64,000 nt of DNA from Winogradskyella bathintestinalis (GTDB lineage Bacteria; Bacteroidota; Bacteroidia; Flavobacteriales; Flavobacteriaceae): assembly GCF_030407435.1 (NCBI RefSeq), contig NZ_JASDDK010000001.1, positions 558,001 to 622,000 of the forward strand, read 5' to 3'. The position numbers and the translations under genes are program-made. Below the pieces are notes generated by a model. It saw only the letters and a list, made by a program, of their open reading frames with translations, was not told the origin of the DNA and did no database searches. Below, in pieces: positions 44,690-55,413 of the stretch; the stretch's first letter is position 1; each line of letters opens with the position of its first letter.

Positions 44690-44911
44690 ATTACTATTTA
44701 AAAACAAACCTCTAAATAATTTGAAATATACTGTTTAATTTCAAAATTATTCATCGAAGTATATTAACCTGAAATAAACTAAATCAGCAATAATAGGAAA
44801 GCCATTAAAATTAATCCCTTAAGAATATAATTGGGTTATATTGTTTAGTTGTAGATTTGCAGAATTTTTGCCCATAAACGAGTTTATAACAAGTTAAGTT
44901 ATAGAAATTAA

Positions 44912-46708
44912 TTAATCATTCAACTTTAAAACAGCCATAAATGCTTGCTGAGGTATTTCTACGTTTCCAACTTGGCGCATACGTTTTTTACCTTTTTTCT
45001 GCTTTTCAAGCAGTTTACGTTTACGTGAAATATCACCACCATAACATTTTGCAGTAACATCTTTTCTGAGTGCTTTTACAGTTTCGCGCGCAATAATTTT
45101 TGCACCAATGGCTGCTTGAATTGGAATATCAAACTGTTGTCTTGGTATTAATTCCTTTAATTTCTCACACATTTTTTTACCAATATTATGGGCATTGTCC
45201 GCATGAATTAAAGCTGAAAGTGCATCAACAGGTTGTGCATTTAACAATACATCTAATCGTACCAATTTAGAAACCTTCATACCAATTGGAGAATAATCGA
45301 AAGAGGCATACCCTTTAGAAACGGTCTTTAAACGGTCGTAAAAATCGAATACTATTTCAGCCAAAGGCATTTCGAAAATCAGTTCTACACGTTCTGTGGT
45401 TAAATAGGTCTGATTAACAATCATTCCACGTTTTTCTATACACAAACTCATCACGTTACCGACAAAATCAGATTTTGTGATAATAGTTGCTTTAATAAAC
45501 GGTTCTTCCACACGATTAACCGTTGTTGGTTCTGGTAAATCACTTGGATTATTAACTATAAAAGCCTCATCAGGATTTTTGTTGGTATAGGCGTGGTATG
45601 ATACGTTAGGCACGGTAGTAATCACAGTCATATCAAACTCACGTTCTAAACGTTCTTGAATAATTTCCATGTGCAACATGCCTAAAAAACCACATCGGAA
45701 ACCAAAACCTAGAGCCGCAGAACTTTCGGGCTGAAAGACTAACGACGCGTCGTTAAGTTGTAGTTTTTCCATCGAGTTTCTTAACTCTTCATAATCTTCT
45801 GTATCAACGGGATAAATACCCGCAAAAACCATAGGTTTTACATCCTCAAAACCTGCTACAATATTTTTTGTTGGGTTTGCAAAATCGGTAATAGTATCAC
45901 CCACCTTTACTTCTTTGGCTGTTTTTATACCCGTAATTAAATAGCCAACATCACCTGCTTTTACACTTTGTTTTGGAACTTGGTTTAATTTTAAAGTTCC
46001 AACTTCGTCTGCATAATATTCCTTATCCGTAGCAACGAATTTAATTTTCTGACCTTTTTTTATTTCACCATTAAAAACCCTAAAATAGGTTTCAATACCT
46101 CTAAAAGTGTTGTAAACAGAATCGAAAATCAAGGCTTGTAGCGGTTCATCCACATTGCCTTTGGGAGCTGGAATTCGTTCAATAATAGCTTTTAAAATAT
46201 TTTCGACACCAAAACCGGTTTTACCACTGGCATGAATCACTTCTTCAGGATCACAACCCAACAAATCCACGATATCATCAGTTACTTCCTCCGGATTTGC
46301 ACTTGGTAAATCCACTTTATTCAATACCGGAATTATTTCCAGATCATTCTCTAAAGCCAAATATAAATTCGAAATGGTTTGTGCTTGGATACTTTGGGCA
46401 GCATCTACAATAAGCAATGCACCTTCACAAGCCGCGATGGAACGGGATACTTCATAAGAGAAATCTACATGACCAGGTGTATCGATAAGATTCAATACAT
46501 AGTTTTCGCCTTCAAATATATAGTCCATTTGTATAGCGTGCGATTTTATGGTAATACCACGTTCGCGTTCCAAGTCCATACTATCTAAAAGCTGGGCTTG
46601 TTTTTCACGAGCAGTTACTGAACCAGTTACATCGAGTAAGCGATCGGCTAAGGTACTTTTTCCGTGGTCTATATGTGCAATAATGCAAAAATTACGTATA
46701 TTTTTCAT
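44912..46708 (-). CDS. lepA: Translation elongation factor 4
   Basis: A ribosome-bound GTPase that acts on stalled or mistranslocated ribosomes. This 598-residue protein starts '[25 protein letters not shown]' (P-loop with IDHGKS), followed by switch II '[11 protein letters not shown]', NKVD, the EF-G-like domains and the LepA-specific C-terminal domain ending 'KAKCYGGD'-type '[31 protein letters not shown]'. The length is normal. It is monocistronic and divergent from an outer-membrane protein gene. Confidence 0.97.
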   Translation of the reverse strand: MKNIRNFCIIAHIDHGKSTLADRLLDVTGSVTAREKQAQLLDSMDLERERGITIKSHAIQMDYIFEGENYVLNLIDTPGHVDFSYEVSRSIAACEGALLIVDAAQSIQAQTISNLYLALENDLEIIPVLNKVDLPSANPEEVTDDIVDLLGCDPEEVIHASGKTGFGVENILKAIIERIPAPKGNVDEPLQALIFDSVYNTFRGIETYFRVFNGEIKKGQKIKFVATDKEYYADEVGTLKLNQVPKQSVKAGDVGYLITGIKTAKEVKVGDTITDFANPTKNIVAGFEDVKPMVFAGIYPVDTEDYEELRNSMEKLQLNDASLVFQPESSAALGFGFRCGFLGMLHMEIIQERLEREFDMTVITTVPNVSYHAYTNKNPDEAFIVNNPSDLPEPTTVNRVEEPFIKATIITKSDFVGNVMSLCIEKRGMIVNQTYLTTERVELIFEMPLAEIVFDFYDRLKTVSKGYASFDYSPIGMKVSKLVRLDVLLNAQPVDALSALIHADNAHNIGKKMCEKLKELIPRQQFDIPIQAAIGAKIIARETVKALRKDVTAKCYGGDISRKRKLLEKQKKGKKRMRQVGNVEIPQQAFMAVLKLND

Positions 46709-46880
46709 GTCTTTCTAAAGCAATGAACCCTTTTAAAAAAGTTCAATATGTAATTTGCAAATATAATTGATTTCTTGGGCAATAGTGTATCTATTATAAC
46801 AATAAAAAACTCAATGTTTTACGGAAAAACCACAGTAAAAATTAAAAAACTATTAATATCTTGCAAGACAAACCAAATTT

Positions 46881-49298
46881 ATGATTAGGCGCCTACGGTA
46901 TTTTTTTGGTGTATTTCTATTTGCACTATGTTTTACGGCTTTTGCACAAGATTTCTCAATTTCAGGACAGGTATTAGATCCTAATAATTCACCAATTGAG
47001 TTTGCTAATGTGGTCATTTTAACCGAAATCGATGGTGATTATTTTAAAGGAACCTCTACAGATACTAAAGGTTTTTTCAATTTATCGGGTTTATCAGAGG
47101 CAACACTTTATATTAAAATCAGCTATATAGGTTTCGAAGAATTTCAGCAAAAAATTGATCTTACAGGAGATTTAGATTTACAAATAATTCAACTTAAAGC
47201 CATTCCAGAAAATTTAGACGAGGTTACAGTTATTTCAAAAAAACCAACCCTAACACGTAAACCAGACCGCTTAATATTTAATGTTGAAAATACAGCTTTA
47301 ATTGAAGGCTCTACGCTTGGCGTTCTAAAAAGTACACCTGGTATTATTGTGTCTGAAGGAGGTATTACTATTAAAAGTTCGCCAGCAACCGTTTTTATTA
47401 ATAATCGACGCGTTCAGTTAAATAGTGACGAGTTAATTCAACTATTAGAAAGTTCATCTGCAAACAGTATTAAGTCGATTGAGGTCATCACCAATCCATC
47501 AGCAAGTTACGATGCTGATTCTGGTGCTGTGATCAATATTATAATGAGCAGAAATTTGGTAGCAGGCTATAGAGGAAGTGGTTTTACCAATTATACACAA
47601 GGCGTTTTTCCGAGATACAATGTTGGTACAAGCCATTATTTCAAAAACGATAAAGTTAACGTCAATGTCAATTACACTTACACCAGTAAAAAAATTAACA
47701 GAGATCAAGATGATAGAGTTAATTTTTTCGATACTTCAGATGAAATAGATCAAATTTGGAAATCGAATGTAAATAGAAATACTTGGTCTGAAACCCATAA
47801 CCTTAACCTTAATTTCGATTATTATTTAGATGATAAAAACACATTGAGCCTCACAAGTACAGGTTTATACTTACCATATTTCAAATATCAAATTAGAAAC
47901 AATACCAATATTTTTGATGAAAATTTGGTATTCGACTCGCGTTTTACAGCCGATAATCTGTCACGAGATAATAAGTACAACATTGGTACGGATATAATTT
48001 TTAGGCACGATTTTGATAATAGTGCCAACCTTACATTCAATGCACATTATACCATTTATGATTACGATCGTACGCAAAATGTGCACACTTCAAATTTTGA
48101 TATTAACAATATGTTTTTAAATGCTACCGAATTCAACACAATAGCGAATCAAAACACTGATATCATAACAGGAAAAGTTGATTATAGTTTGCCAATTAAT
48201 GAAACCTCTAATTTTGATGCAGGCTTAAAATACTCAAATATTAATACGGATAGCGATATAACAAGATTTGATATTATTGGAGGCACTGAAATATTAGATG
48301 CCAATAACTCAGATGTCTTTAAATATGATGAAAAAGTATTTGCGGCCTATTCCAACTTTACGAAATCTTGGGATAAATGGGATTTAAATGTGGGCTTAAG
48401 AGTTGAACAAAGTAATATTGAAGGGGAATCTGCTACATTGAGCGCAACCAATACGCAAGATTATTTTAATTGGTTCCCCAATGCGAGTTTGTCCCATCAA
48501 ATATTTGAAAATATTAGTATTTACGGCAATTATAAACGGAGCATTACAAGACCAAGTTATACGAATTTAAACCCGTTCACATTCTTCATAAATGAAAATA
48601 CGGTTGTTCTTGGTAATCCAAATTTGGTGCCCACTTATATTGATCATATTGTATTAGGGACTAATTTTTTAGAGAATTTTACCGTTGAAGCTTATTATAA
48701 AAATTTCGATGGAGATATCTTAGAATTACCCAGACAAAACAACGTGACTAATATTATTGCTTTTACTCCTACAAATTTGGATAAAAAAGTAGAATTTGGA
48801 TTCGATTTTATATTTCAGAAATATATAACCAATAACTATTTTCTGTATGCCGTAACTTCATTTTACAATAGTTCTGAAGAAATGAATTTTGGCGAAGGTT
48901 TTGTAGAACAAGACCAGTGGTCTAACTACAGTGTTTTATATAATAATTTCTCTTTTTTAGAAGACCAAAGTTTAAATGCGAGTCTAACGTTGACATGGGT
49001 TGGTAAAAATTTACAACAATTTCAAAAAATTGAAAATCGATTGGTTACAGAGTTGAGTATTTCAAAATCTATTTTTAAGAAAAAAGGTGTTATTTCTTTA
49101 ACGGTTGAAGATATCTTTAATCTACAAGACTTTGAGACCACTACAGACTATCTCAATCAATCAAATTCTAGCTTTGTCGATTCTGATAATCGCTTTATAA
49201 AATTAGGCTTCCGTTATAAATTTGGTAATACAAAATTAAGTACTAATGAACGCGCTACAAGTGCAGAAGAACGTGATCGACTTAAAGATATGCAGTAG
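46881..49298 (+). CDS. Outer-membrane beta-barrel receptor-like protein with N-terminal carboxypeptidase-regulatory-like domain
   Basis: This 805-residue protein has a signal peptide (to about 22), a carboxypeptidase-regulatory-like domain (about 24-105, 'ISGQVLDPNNSPIEFANVVI'), a plug (about 120-215, with 'LKSTPGIIVSEGGITIKSSPATVFINNRRVQLNSDELIQLLESSSANSIKSIEVITNPSASYDADSGAVINI') and a beta-barrel in the OMP_b-brl_3 style. It resembles TonB-dependent receptors but has a shorter barrel. The transported compound is unknown. It is divergent from lepA and convergent with the propeller lipoprotein. Confidence 0.85.
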   Translation: MIRRLRYFFGVFLFALCFTAFAQDFSISGQVLDPNNSPIEFANVVILTEIDGDYFKGTSTDTKGFFNLSGLSEATLYIKISYIGFEEFQQKIDLTGDLDLQIIQLKAIPENLDEVTVISKKPTLTRKPDRLIFNVENTALIEGSTLGVLKSTPGIIVSEGGITIKSSPATVFINNRRVQLNSDELIQLLESSSANSIKSIEVITNPSASYDADSGAVINIIMSRNLVAGYRGSGFTNYTQGVFPRYNVGTSHYFKNDKVNVNVNYTYTSKKINRDQDDRVNFFDTSDEIDQIWKSNVNRNTWSETHNLNLNFDYYLDDKNTLSLTSTGLYLPYFKYQIRNNTNIFDENLVFDSRFTADNLSRDNKYNIGTDIIFRHDFDNSANLTFNAHYTIYDYDRTQNVHTSNFDINNMFLNATEFNTIANQNTDIITGKVDYSLPINETSNFDAGLKYSNINTDSDITRFDIIGGTEILDANNSDVFKYDEKVFAAYSNFTKSWDKWDLNVGLRVEQSNIEGESATLSATNTQDYFNWFPNASLSHQIFENISIYGNYKRSITRPSYTNLNPFTFFINENTVVLGNPNLVPTYIDHIVLGTNFLENFTVEAYYKNFDGDILELPRQNNVTNIIAFTPTNLDKKVEFGFDFIFQKYITNNYFLYAVTSFYNSSEEMNFGEGFVEQDQWSNYSVLYNNFSFLEDQSLNASLTLTWVGKNLQQFQKIENRLVTELSISKSIFKKKGVISLTVEDIFNLQDFETTTDYLNQSNSSFVDSDNRFIKLGFRYKFGNTKLSTNERATSAEERDRLKDMQ

Positions 49299-49408
49299 AT
49301 TTACTTAATATATGTTTCTGTTTGTACGGACTATTTTAATTTTTTTTTGGGTTATTAGTTCTTGCCAACGACATAGTAAAAATACTTAATTATGAATTTT
49401 GACTGGTG

Positions 49409-49448
49409 TCTCTAAGTACTATAAAAACTTAGAGATCTCTTTTTTTAT
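49409..49448 (+). terminator. Terminator between convergent genes
   Basis: A 9-bp stem TCTCTAAGT/ACTTAGAGA with a 9-base loop, then TCTCTTTTTTT. It ends the outer-membrane protein gene and lies 11 bases before the stop of the convergent propeller gene. Confidence 0.85.
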
Positions 49449-49458
49449 AGGGAGTGGG

Positions 49459-50568
49459 TTAATCTTGCCACTCTGCAATAAACAAATTGGTATCACGTCC
49501 ACCCCCATTATTCCGGTTGGAAGAAAATGCCAAATACTTTCCATCATTAGAAAACACCGGAAACGCATCAAAGGTTTCACCATGGGTTACACGTTTTAAG
49601 TTTTTCCCATCAATATCAATCAAGTATAAATTGAAAGGAAATCCACGTTCGGCTTCAAAATTAGAAGAGAACAATATTTTCTCACCAGAAGGATGGAAAA
49701 ACGGACTCCAATTGGCATTTCCTAAATCTGTTAACTGTCTTAAATCAGTTCCATCCGCATTACAAATATAGAGTTCCATTTCCGTTGGCTGCACCAAACC
49801 TTGAGCTAATAAATCCTTATATTCTTTTATTTCTTGTTCAGTTTTTGGACGTGAAGATCTAAAGATTAATTTAGTACCATCTGGTGAAAAGAACGCGCCT
49901 CCATCATAACCCAATTCGTGCGTTATTTGTGTCACCTCAGAGCCATCAATATTCATGGTGAAGAGTTCTAAATCTCCGCTTCTGGTTGAAGTAAACACTA
50001 TTTTATCGCCTTTTGGGGAAACGGTTGGTTCTGCATCATAACCGACTTCATCGGTTAATTGATTCACAATATTACCATTGAGATCAGCCACAAAAATATC
50101 GTAACTATCATAGATTGGCCAGATGTACTTTCCGTTTTCATTTCTTAAAGGGGTTTCAGGACAATCGTCTCCTCCAAGATGGGTGGAAGCGTAAATAATA
50201 TGCTTATTGTCTGGCAAAAAATAAGCACAAGTGGTTCTGCCTTTTCCTGTACTCAACATTGGTGGAGGGATACTATCGGTAAAGGTTTCGGTAGCGTCCA
50301 TTAAAAACATTTGGTCGCATCCTACCTTCCATTTGGCATTATTAGATTGAAATACTAATTGGGTATCGTCAAAACTCCAATAAGCTTCAGCATTATCGCC
50401 CCCGTAGGTTACTTGTCTTATAGACTTAAAATGCGTTTCTTCAGGATAAATTAAGGAATCCATTGGTTTTGTAGCTCCTGTTGAAGTATCGGTGACATCA
50501 TTTGATGTTTTATTTTTACATGATGAAAACGTAACAAGTAGAATTAAAATAGCAGCGATTTTGTTCAT
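49459..50568 (-). CDS. TolB-like beta-propeller lipoprotein (PD40 repeats)
   Basis: This 369-residue protein has a lipoprotein signal with Cys17 (LVTFSSC-K) and at least five PD40/WD40-like propeller repeats of the form 'P-x-[FV]-S-x-D-G-x-[KR]-[IL]-x-F-x-S-x-R' (e.g. 'PTVSPKGDKIVFTSTRSGDLELFTMN', 'FSPDGTKLIFRSSRP', 'FHPSGEKILFSSNFE', 'FSNDGKYLAFSSNRN'). It probably binds protein partners or ligands in the periplasm; a true TolB role is not indicated as no Tol genes are near. It is monocistronic. Confidence 0.8.
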   Translation of the reverse strand: MNKIAAILILLVTFSSCKNKTSNDVTDTSTGATKPMDSLIYPEETHFKSIRQVTYGGDNAEAYWSFDDTQLVFQSNNAKWKVGCDQMFLMDATETFTDSIPPPMLSTGKGRTTCAYFLPDNKHIIYASTHLGGDDCPETPLRNENGKYIWPIYDSYDIFVADLNGNIVNQLTDEVGYDAEPTVSPKGDKIVFTSTRSGDLELFTMNIDGSEVTQITHELGYDGGAFFSPDGTKLIFRSSRPKTEQEIKEYKDLLAQGLVQPTEMELYICNADGTDLRQLTDLGNANWSPFFHPSGEKILFSSNFEAERGFPFNLYLIDIDGKNLKRVTHGETFDAFPVFSNDGKYLAFSSNRNNGGGRDTNLFIAEWQD

Positions 50569-50719
50569 AATTAAGAATTATAATAAGTGGCTATTAATGC
50601 CTAATTTTGTGTAAAAGTAAGATTTAGACATGAAATGAGCCAGTTACGATACTTAAAAGTTAACTTGGATTTTCCTGACGAATTGCATTTTATGGATTTT
50701 AAAAAATAAATAATTTAGT

Positions 50720-51964
50720 ATGAAAATAGTACTGTTTATATTTCTGTTGGCAGGAATGCTTTCCTGTAATCCAGTACCTGAAGTTGCTGAGAATAACATA
50801 AAAAATGATGTTGCATATTTGGCAGACGATAAACTTGAGGGTCGACAAACAGGAACACAAGGGGAAATTTTAGCTGCGGAATATTTAATAAAACGCTATA
50901 AAGAGATCGGACTACAGCCCAAGGGCACTGAAGATTATTTACAATCGTTTTCCTTTAAGCCAAAAACAGATCCGCATAGTGAGGTTGAATTTACAACTAA
51001 CGCAGACAGTACCATCACAGGAAGTAATGTCATTGGTTATATAGATAACAATGCAAAAACAACGATTGTTATTGGCGCACATTACGATCATTTAGGCTTT
51101 GGAGGAGAAGGTTCATTATACCGTGAAAAGGAAAAGGCTATCCATAATGGAGCGGATGACAACGCTAGTGGAGTAGCGGTAATGTTGCACTTAGCAACGC
51201 GATTAAAAGTTAAAAATGACCAAAACGACATAAAAGATAGAAACAACTATTTATTCATGGCGTTTTCTGGCGAGGAAATGGGATTATTGGGCTCTAATTA
51301 TTTTTCAAAAAACCCAACGATTGATGCTAAAAGTATCAATTATATGATCAATATGGATATGGTTGGTAGAATGAAAGCTGACAGTACATTGGCCGTGTAT
51401 GGCACAGGAACCTCACCTATGTTTAAGCAAACCATAAAGGCAAATAACGATAAATTCAAAATCATTGAAAATGAAAGTGGAGTAGGCCCAAGCGATCACA
51501 CGTCGTTTTATTTAATTGATATTCCGGTGTTACATTTCTTTACCGGTCAGCATGAAGATTATCACAAACCCGATGACGATACCGAAAAACTAAATTATGA
51601 AGGTATGAATCTCATTTCAGATTATATCTATAATATTATAATGGATTTAGATGATAATGGCGCATTAGGTTTCAGAAAAACAAAAAATGAAAGTGAAGAA
51701 ACTCCGCGATTTAAAGTCGGTTTAGGTGTTGTTCCCGATTATTTATTCGATGGAGAAGGGATGCGAATCGATGGCACACGCGAAGATACTCCAGCGTTTT
51801 CAGCAGGTTTGAAAAAAGGTGATGTAGTTGTAAAGTTAGGAGATAGTACCATTACAGATATGATGAGTTATATGCGCGCTTTATCTGTTTTTGATAATGG
51901 TGATGACGCAAATATTACGGTGAAGCGAGGTTCTCAAACCATAGAAACTAAAGTTAGTTTTTAA
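50720..51964 (+). CDS. M28 zinc aminopeptidase with C-terminal PDZ domain
   Basis: This 414-residue lipoprotein (Cys16 in GMLSC-N) has the M28 co-catalytic zinc ligands: 'IVIGAHYDHLGF' (His), 'IHNGADDNASGVAVMLHLA' (Asp), 'MAFSGEEMGLLGS' (general base and metal Glu), 'YMINMDMVGRM' (Asp) and 'GPSDHTSFY' (His). A PDZ domain follows (about 330-414, 'TREDTPAFSAGLKKGDVVVKLGDSTI'). It should remove N-terminal residues from peptides in the envelope; the PDZ may recruit substrates. It is divergent from the propeller gene and followed by a lipocalin-like gene. Confidence 0.88.
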   Translation: MKIVLFIFLLAGMLSCNPVPEVAENNIKNDVAYLADDKLEGRQTGTQGEILAAEYLIKRYKEIGLQPKGTEDYLQSFSFKPKTDPHSEVEFTTNADSTITGSNVIGYIDNNAKTTIVIGAHYDHLGFGGEGSLYREKEKAIHNGADDNASGVAVMLHLATRLKVKNDQNDIKDRNNYLFMAFSGEEMGLLGSNYFSKNPTIDAKSINYMINMDMVGRMKADSTLAVYGTGTSPMFKQTIKANNDKFKIIENESGVGPSDHTSFYLIDIPVLHFFTGQHEDYHKPDDDTEKLNYEGMNLISDYIYNIIMDLDDNGALGFRKTKNESEETPRFKVGLGVVPDYLFDGEGMRIDGTREDTPAFSAGLKKGDVVVKLGDSTITDMMSYMRALSVFDNGDDANITVKRGSQTIETKVSF

Positions 51965-52029
51965 CTTAAAAATAGCGACTTAAATAATTAATGTAAATTT
52001 GTCTCAACAAAATTTAATTCCTCTTTAAA

Positions 52030-52623
52030 ATGAAAAAAATAGTGTCACTTTTCTGTCTTTTTACAATGTTAACTGCATTTACTTGCGAAAACGAACCGTT
52101 GGATGATGGTATAGATTCAGAAACTGATACCGGTGTAAATAATGTTGATATAATTGGAACTTGGGATTTAACTGATTTTGACGTCACACTTACATCTTCT
52201 ACAGAATTCAATGGACAAAATTTAACCTCGGAGATTGCTATTCAAAGTACTGAAGAAAATTATGTTCTAAACTTAACTCCAAACAATTTCACAACTAATG
52301 GCAGCTATGCTTACGACACTAATATTATAGTGAACGGTGAGACGTTTTCATCAGAGCCTTATATGTTAGAAAATGTCAATGGCAGCGGAACATATAGTAT
52401 CAACGGAAATGAAATGACGATTGACGGTGAGTTTTTTGAATTTGAATATGAAGGTTCCGAAGAAGATACTTTAAATGGTGAACAAACAGTAATGTTTACG
52501 ATATCTGCGGATGGACAAACACTTACATTCTCTCAAGATGAAACGACTTCTGAAACAGACACTATATCAGGTATCGTAACAAGCAATACTACAAATTCAA
52601 CCTCCATCTGGACGAGACAATAG
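52030..52623 (+). CDS. Lipocalin-like lipoprotein
   Basis: This 197-residue protein has a lipoprotein signal with Cys19 (LTAFTC-E). The mature part opens with an Asp/Glu-rich spacer and the lipocalin-like start 'VDIIGTWDLTDFDV', followed by eight or so predicted beta-strands ('NYVLNLTPNNFTTNGSYAYDT', 'GSGTYSINGNEMTIDGEFFEFEYEG', 'TVMFTISADGQTLTFSQDE'). Such small proteins bind hydrophobic ligands in some cases; here the ligand is unknown. It lies 65 bases after the M28 gene and may be co-transcribed. Confidence 0.7.
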   Translation: MKKIVSLFCLFTMLTAFTCENEPLDDGIDSETDTGVNNVDIIGTWDLTDFDVTLTSSTEFNGQNLTSEIAIQSTEENYVLNLTPNNFTTNGSYAYDTNIIVNGETFSSEPYMLENVNGSGTYSINGNEMTIDGEFFEFEYEGSEEDTLNGEQTVMFTISADGQTLTFSQDETTSETDTISGIVTSNTTNSTSIWTRQ

Positions 52624-52673
52624 TGTACTAAATTCGAACTATAATTTGATTTATAGAATTATATAAAAAACTG

Positions 52674-52681
52674 TAATTTTG
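52674..52681 (+). promoter_or_regulatory. -7 promoter box of dusB
   Basis: TAATTTTG, an exact TAnnTTTG match, 17 bases before the TTG start at 52698. A TTTG at 52645-52648 is 25 bases upstream, slightly too far for a good -33. Confidence 0.45.
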
Positions 52682-52697
52682 CAGAAAAATTTAAGAC

Positions 52698-53690
52698 TTG
52701 GTTAAAATAGGCGACATAGAATTACCAGACTTTCCATTGCTTTTGGCACCGATGGAAGATGTAAGCGATCCTCCTTTTCGTGCATTATGCAAAGAGCAGG
52801 GAGCAGATGTGGTTTATACTGAGTTTGTGAGTAGTGAAGGTTTAATTCGTAATGCGGCTAAAAGCGTTATGAAATTAGATATTTACGAAAAAGAACGACC
52901 AGTTGGTATTCAGATTTTTGGAGCCAATATGGAAAGTATGTTACAGACTATTGATATAGTTGAAAAATCGAATCCAGATATTATAGATATCAATTTTGGG
53001 TGTCCGGTTAAAAAAGTCGTCTCTAAAGGTGCAGGAGCAGGTATTTTAAAAGACATTTGTTTAATGGAACAGCTTACCGCCGAAATGGTAAAACGCACCA
53101 ATTTACCTGTAACCGTTAAAACAAGATTAGGTTGGGATCACGATTCCATAAAAATTGTTGAAGTTGCAGAGCGTTTGCAAGATGTAGGCTGTAAGGCTAT
53201 TGCTATTCATGGTAGAACCAGGGCACAAATGTATAAAGGTGATGCCGATTGGAAACCTATTTCAGAAGTAAAAAACAACCCTAGGATGCATATTCCTGTT
53301 TTTGGTAACGGAGATATAGATACACCAGAAAAAGCCATGGAAATGCGAGATTCTTATGGTTTAGATGGAGCCATGATAGGCAGAGCAACCATTGGAAATC
53401 CTTGGTTTTTTAAACAAGTGAAACATTTTTTTGAAACTGGTGAACACTTAGCTCCAATTACTTTAGCAGAGCGGGTGGAAGCTGCCAGACGTCACTTACA
53501 AATGGCCATTGATTGGAAAGGTGAAGTTTTGGGGGTTTTTGAAACGCGAAGACATTATACCAATTATTTTAAAGGTATTCCGCACTTTAAGGAATATAGA
53601 ATGAAAATGGTAACCAGTGATGATTCTAAGGATGTTTTTGCTGCTTTTGATGAGGTTTTGGAAACCTTTTCTGATTATCAATTTGTGTGA
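52698..53690 (+). CDS. dusB: tRNA-dihydrouridine synthase
   Basis: Reduces specific uridines of tRNA to dihydrouridine with FMN. This 330-residue protein has the Dus TIM-barrel signatures 'LLLAPMEDVSDPPFR' (residues 16-30), the catalytic Cys in 'INFGCPVKKVVSKGAGAG' (about 99), 'VTVKTRLGWD', 'AIHGRTRAQMYKG' and 'GDIDTPEKA...GAMIGRATIGNPWFF'. The start is TTG at 52698 (M-V-K-I-G-D), as no ATG precedes the conserved region; it is placed well behind a promoter box. Assignment to the DusB clade rests on these motifs and the length. Confidence 0.93.
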   Translation: MVKIGDIELPDFPLLLAPMEDVSDPPFRALCKEQGADVVYTEFVSSEGLIRNAAKSVMKLDIYEKERPVGIQIFGANMESMLQTIDIVEKSNPDIIDINFGCPVKKVVSKGAGAGILKDICLMEQLTAEMVKRTNLPVTVKTRLGWDHDSIKIVEVAERLQDVGCKAIAIHGRTRAQMYKGDADWKPISEVKNNPRMHIPVFGNGDIDTPEKAMEMRDSYGLDGAMIGRATIGNPWFFKQVKHFFETGEHLAPITLAERVEAARRHLQMAIDWKGEVLGVFETRRHYTNYFKGIPHFKEYRMKMVTSDDSKDVFAAFDEVLETFSDYQFV

Positions 53691-53811
53691 AAAAAAATAA
53701 AGCTCGTCGTTGATAATTTCTTCAAAATTGGTGACTTCTCTTATTTAATGGAAATCTAGCTAATTAATTAGGCTATATATCGGTTAAAATTTAAGTCATG
53801 GTCTTCTTAAA

Positions 53812-55014
53812 TTAGCTTTTTATTAGGCCTTGAGTAATCCGCTGAGATGCAATTTTAGAAGCCACCATTCCCAAAGTAAATATGGTAATTAATACTATTA
53901 GCACATTCAAAATGTGAATACGTACAGGGTAAGCCAAATCGGGTGTTAACATTACCAATTCAAAAGTTTGCTGTAAGAATACAATTAATAATCCTATACC
54001 CACACCAATTAGCCCACTTACCAAAGTCATTAAGCTACCTTGTAGGAAGAAAATAGATTTAATGATTTTAGTTTCCGTTCCTAAATTAAACAAGGTGTTC
54101 AAAGAAGTCTTCTTATCTAATATCATCATAATAATGGCGCCAATTACATTAAACAGGGCAATAATGATAACTAAAGTAAAGATGAGGTAAATAGCAAGAT
54201 TTTCAGTATTCAACATTTTAAAAAGAGCATCATTGAGTTCAGCTCTATTTTTTATATCAAATTTATTTCCAAAAGAAGTTTTAAGTTGCGTTCTAATGTT
54301 ATCTTCAACAGCTTCTGAGCTTAACTTAAGCTCCAAGGCGCTTAATTGCTCATCACTATAGCCCAATAAACGTTTAGCCAAGACAATATCTGAAAAAATA
54401 TAATTATTGTTCAATTCCTCATTAATATGAAACAATCCAACATTTTTAACATACACAGAATTATAATACCCTTTTAATGAGCTCGCTTGTCCTTTTCCAG
54501 CTTTGGGGACGTAGAGGGAGAGCGGCTTTAAATAATCGAGAACACCAAAAGATAGATTATTAGAAATTCCCCATCCCGAAACAACTTCGTTACTTAGTGG
54601 CGTTAACCAATTGCCTTTGGTCACCATGGTATCAATATTGGTAACGTTTAAGTAATTTTTGTCTACCCCTTTTAGAGTTGCTAATAGGTTTTTATTTTCG
54701 GATTTTATGATAATGCGTTCCTCAATAATCTCAGAATGATGAGCAATACCTTTAATTTTTAAAAGTTTAGCTTTATCAGTTGCCGTCCATTCAAATGATT
54801 TTCCCGTTGAGGGTGTTAATTTCAAATCTGGATCTACAAATGAAGAAAATTCCAGACTAAAATCTTTGAGACCAGCAAAAACAGAGAGTACAATTAATAG
54901 TGCCGCCGAGGCAATAATAACCCCGCCAGAAGCGATGAGTGTCATTATATTAATAGCATTATTACTACTTTTAGAAAATAGATAACGTTTTGCTATATAT
55001 AAAGGAAAATTCAC
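53812..55014 (-). CDS. ABC transporter permease of the LolC/LolE-FtsX type
   Basis: This 400-residue inner-membrane protein has the MacB/FtsX architecture: one N-terminal helix (about 20-45, 'IMTLIASGGVIIASAALLIVLSVFAGLKDFSLEF'), a large periplasmic domain (about 50-260) and three C-terminal helices (about 275-300, 325-350, 365-390). LolC/LolE-like members release lipoproteins from the inner membrane. The ATPase is not next to it. The GTG start at 55014 follows the rbfA stop with no gap (TAA|GTG), so translation is coupled to rbfA. Confidence 0.8.
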   Translation of the reverse strand: MNFPLYIAKRYLFSKSSNNAINIMTLIASGGVIIASAALLIVLSVFAGLKDFSLEFSSFVDPDLKLTPSTGKSFEWTATDKAKLLKIKGIAHHSEIIEERIIIKSENKNLLATLKGVDKNYLNVTNIDTMVTKGNWLTPLSNEVVSGWGISNNLSFGVLDYLKPLSLYVPKAGKGQASSLKGYYNSVYVKNVGLFHINEELNNNYIFSDIVLAKRLLGYSDEQLSALELKLSSEAVEDNIRTQLKTSFGNKFDIKNRAELNDALFKMLNTENLAIYLIFTLVIIIALFNVIGAIIMMILDKKTSLNTLFNLGTETKIIKSIFFLQGSLMTLVSGLIGVGIGLLIVFLQQTFELVMLTPDLAYPVRIHILNVLIVLITIFTLGMVASKIASQRITQGLIKS

Positions 55015-55413
55015 TTAAGATTTTTTGCGCTTACCTAATAAATCTGGTTTTTCTAGAGGATTATCTTCACCTTTTAGTGAACGCTCAATACCATCAATAT
55101 ATTCAAGGGAATCGTCGATAAAAAATTCTAACTGTGGCATACGTCTTAATTGATGACGTGTACGTTGCGACAATTCGTGTCTAATAAGTGGTTTATTAGA
55201 CCTTATACCTTCTAGCAGCGCTTTTGCTTCTTTATTTGGGAAAATACTTAAATAGACCTTAGCTACAGACAAATCCGTAGTTACATTTACTTTACTAACT
55301 GATATGATAACGCCTTTTAATCCACCATCAGTAGCTGCTTTTTGAAATACTTCTGCTAAATCTTGTTGAAGTATTCCTCCTATTTTTTTCTGTCTTTGTG
55401 TAAGCTCTTCCAT
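55015..55413 (-). CDS. rbfA: 30S ribosome-binding factor A
   Basis: Assembly factor that binds the 30S subunit near helix 1 of 16S rRNA. This 132-residue protein shows 'QRKIGGILQQDLAEVFQK', 'VIISVSKVNVTTDLSVAKVYLSIFP' and 'LRRMPQLEFFIDDSLEY', the RbfA KH-fold core. The tail is Lys-rich. It is first in a two-gene operon with the LolC/E-like permease, a common arrangement in this phylum. Confidence 0.95.
   Translation of the reverse strand: MEELTQRQKKIGGILQQDLAEVFQKAATDGGLKGVIISVSKVNVTTDLSVAKVYLSIFPNKEAKALLEGIRSNKPLIRHELSQRTRHQLRRMPQLEFFIDDSLEYIDGIERSLKGEDNPLEKPDLLGKRKKS

Larger units (their letters stand above)
44285..44911. other. Intergenic region of 627 bases before lepA
   Basis: Contains the stop-interrupted frame at 44437-44634, its terminator at 44656-44689, and otherwise AT-rich sequence where I see nothing. 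No lepA terminator is visible here apart from the convergent one. Confidence 0.4.

Noticed and set aside
49399..49599. 66-codon frame between the outer-membrane protein gene and the propeller gene
   Set aside because: It starts in front of the terminator hairpin and overlaps the well-supported propeller gene on the other strand.
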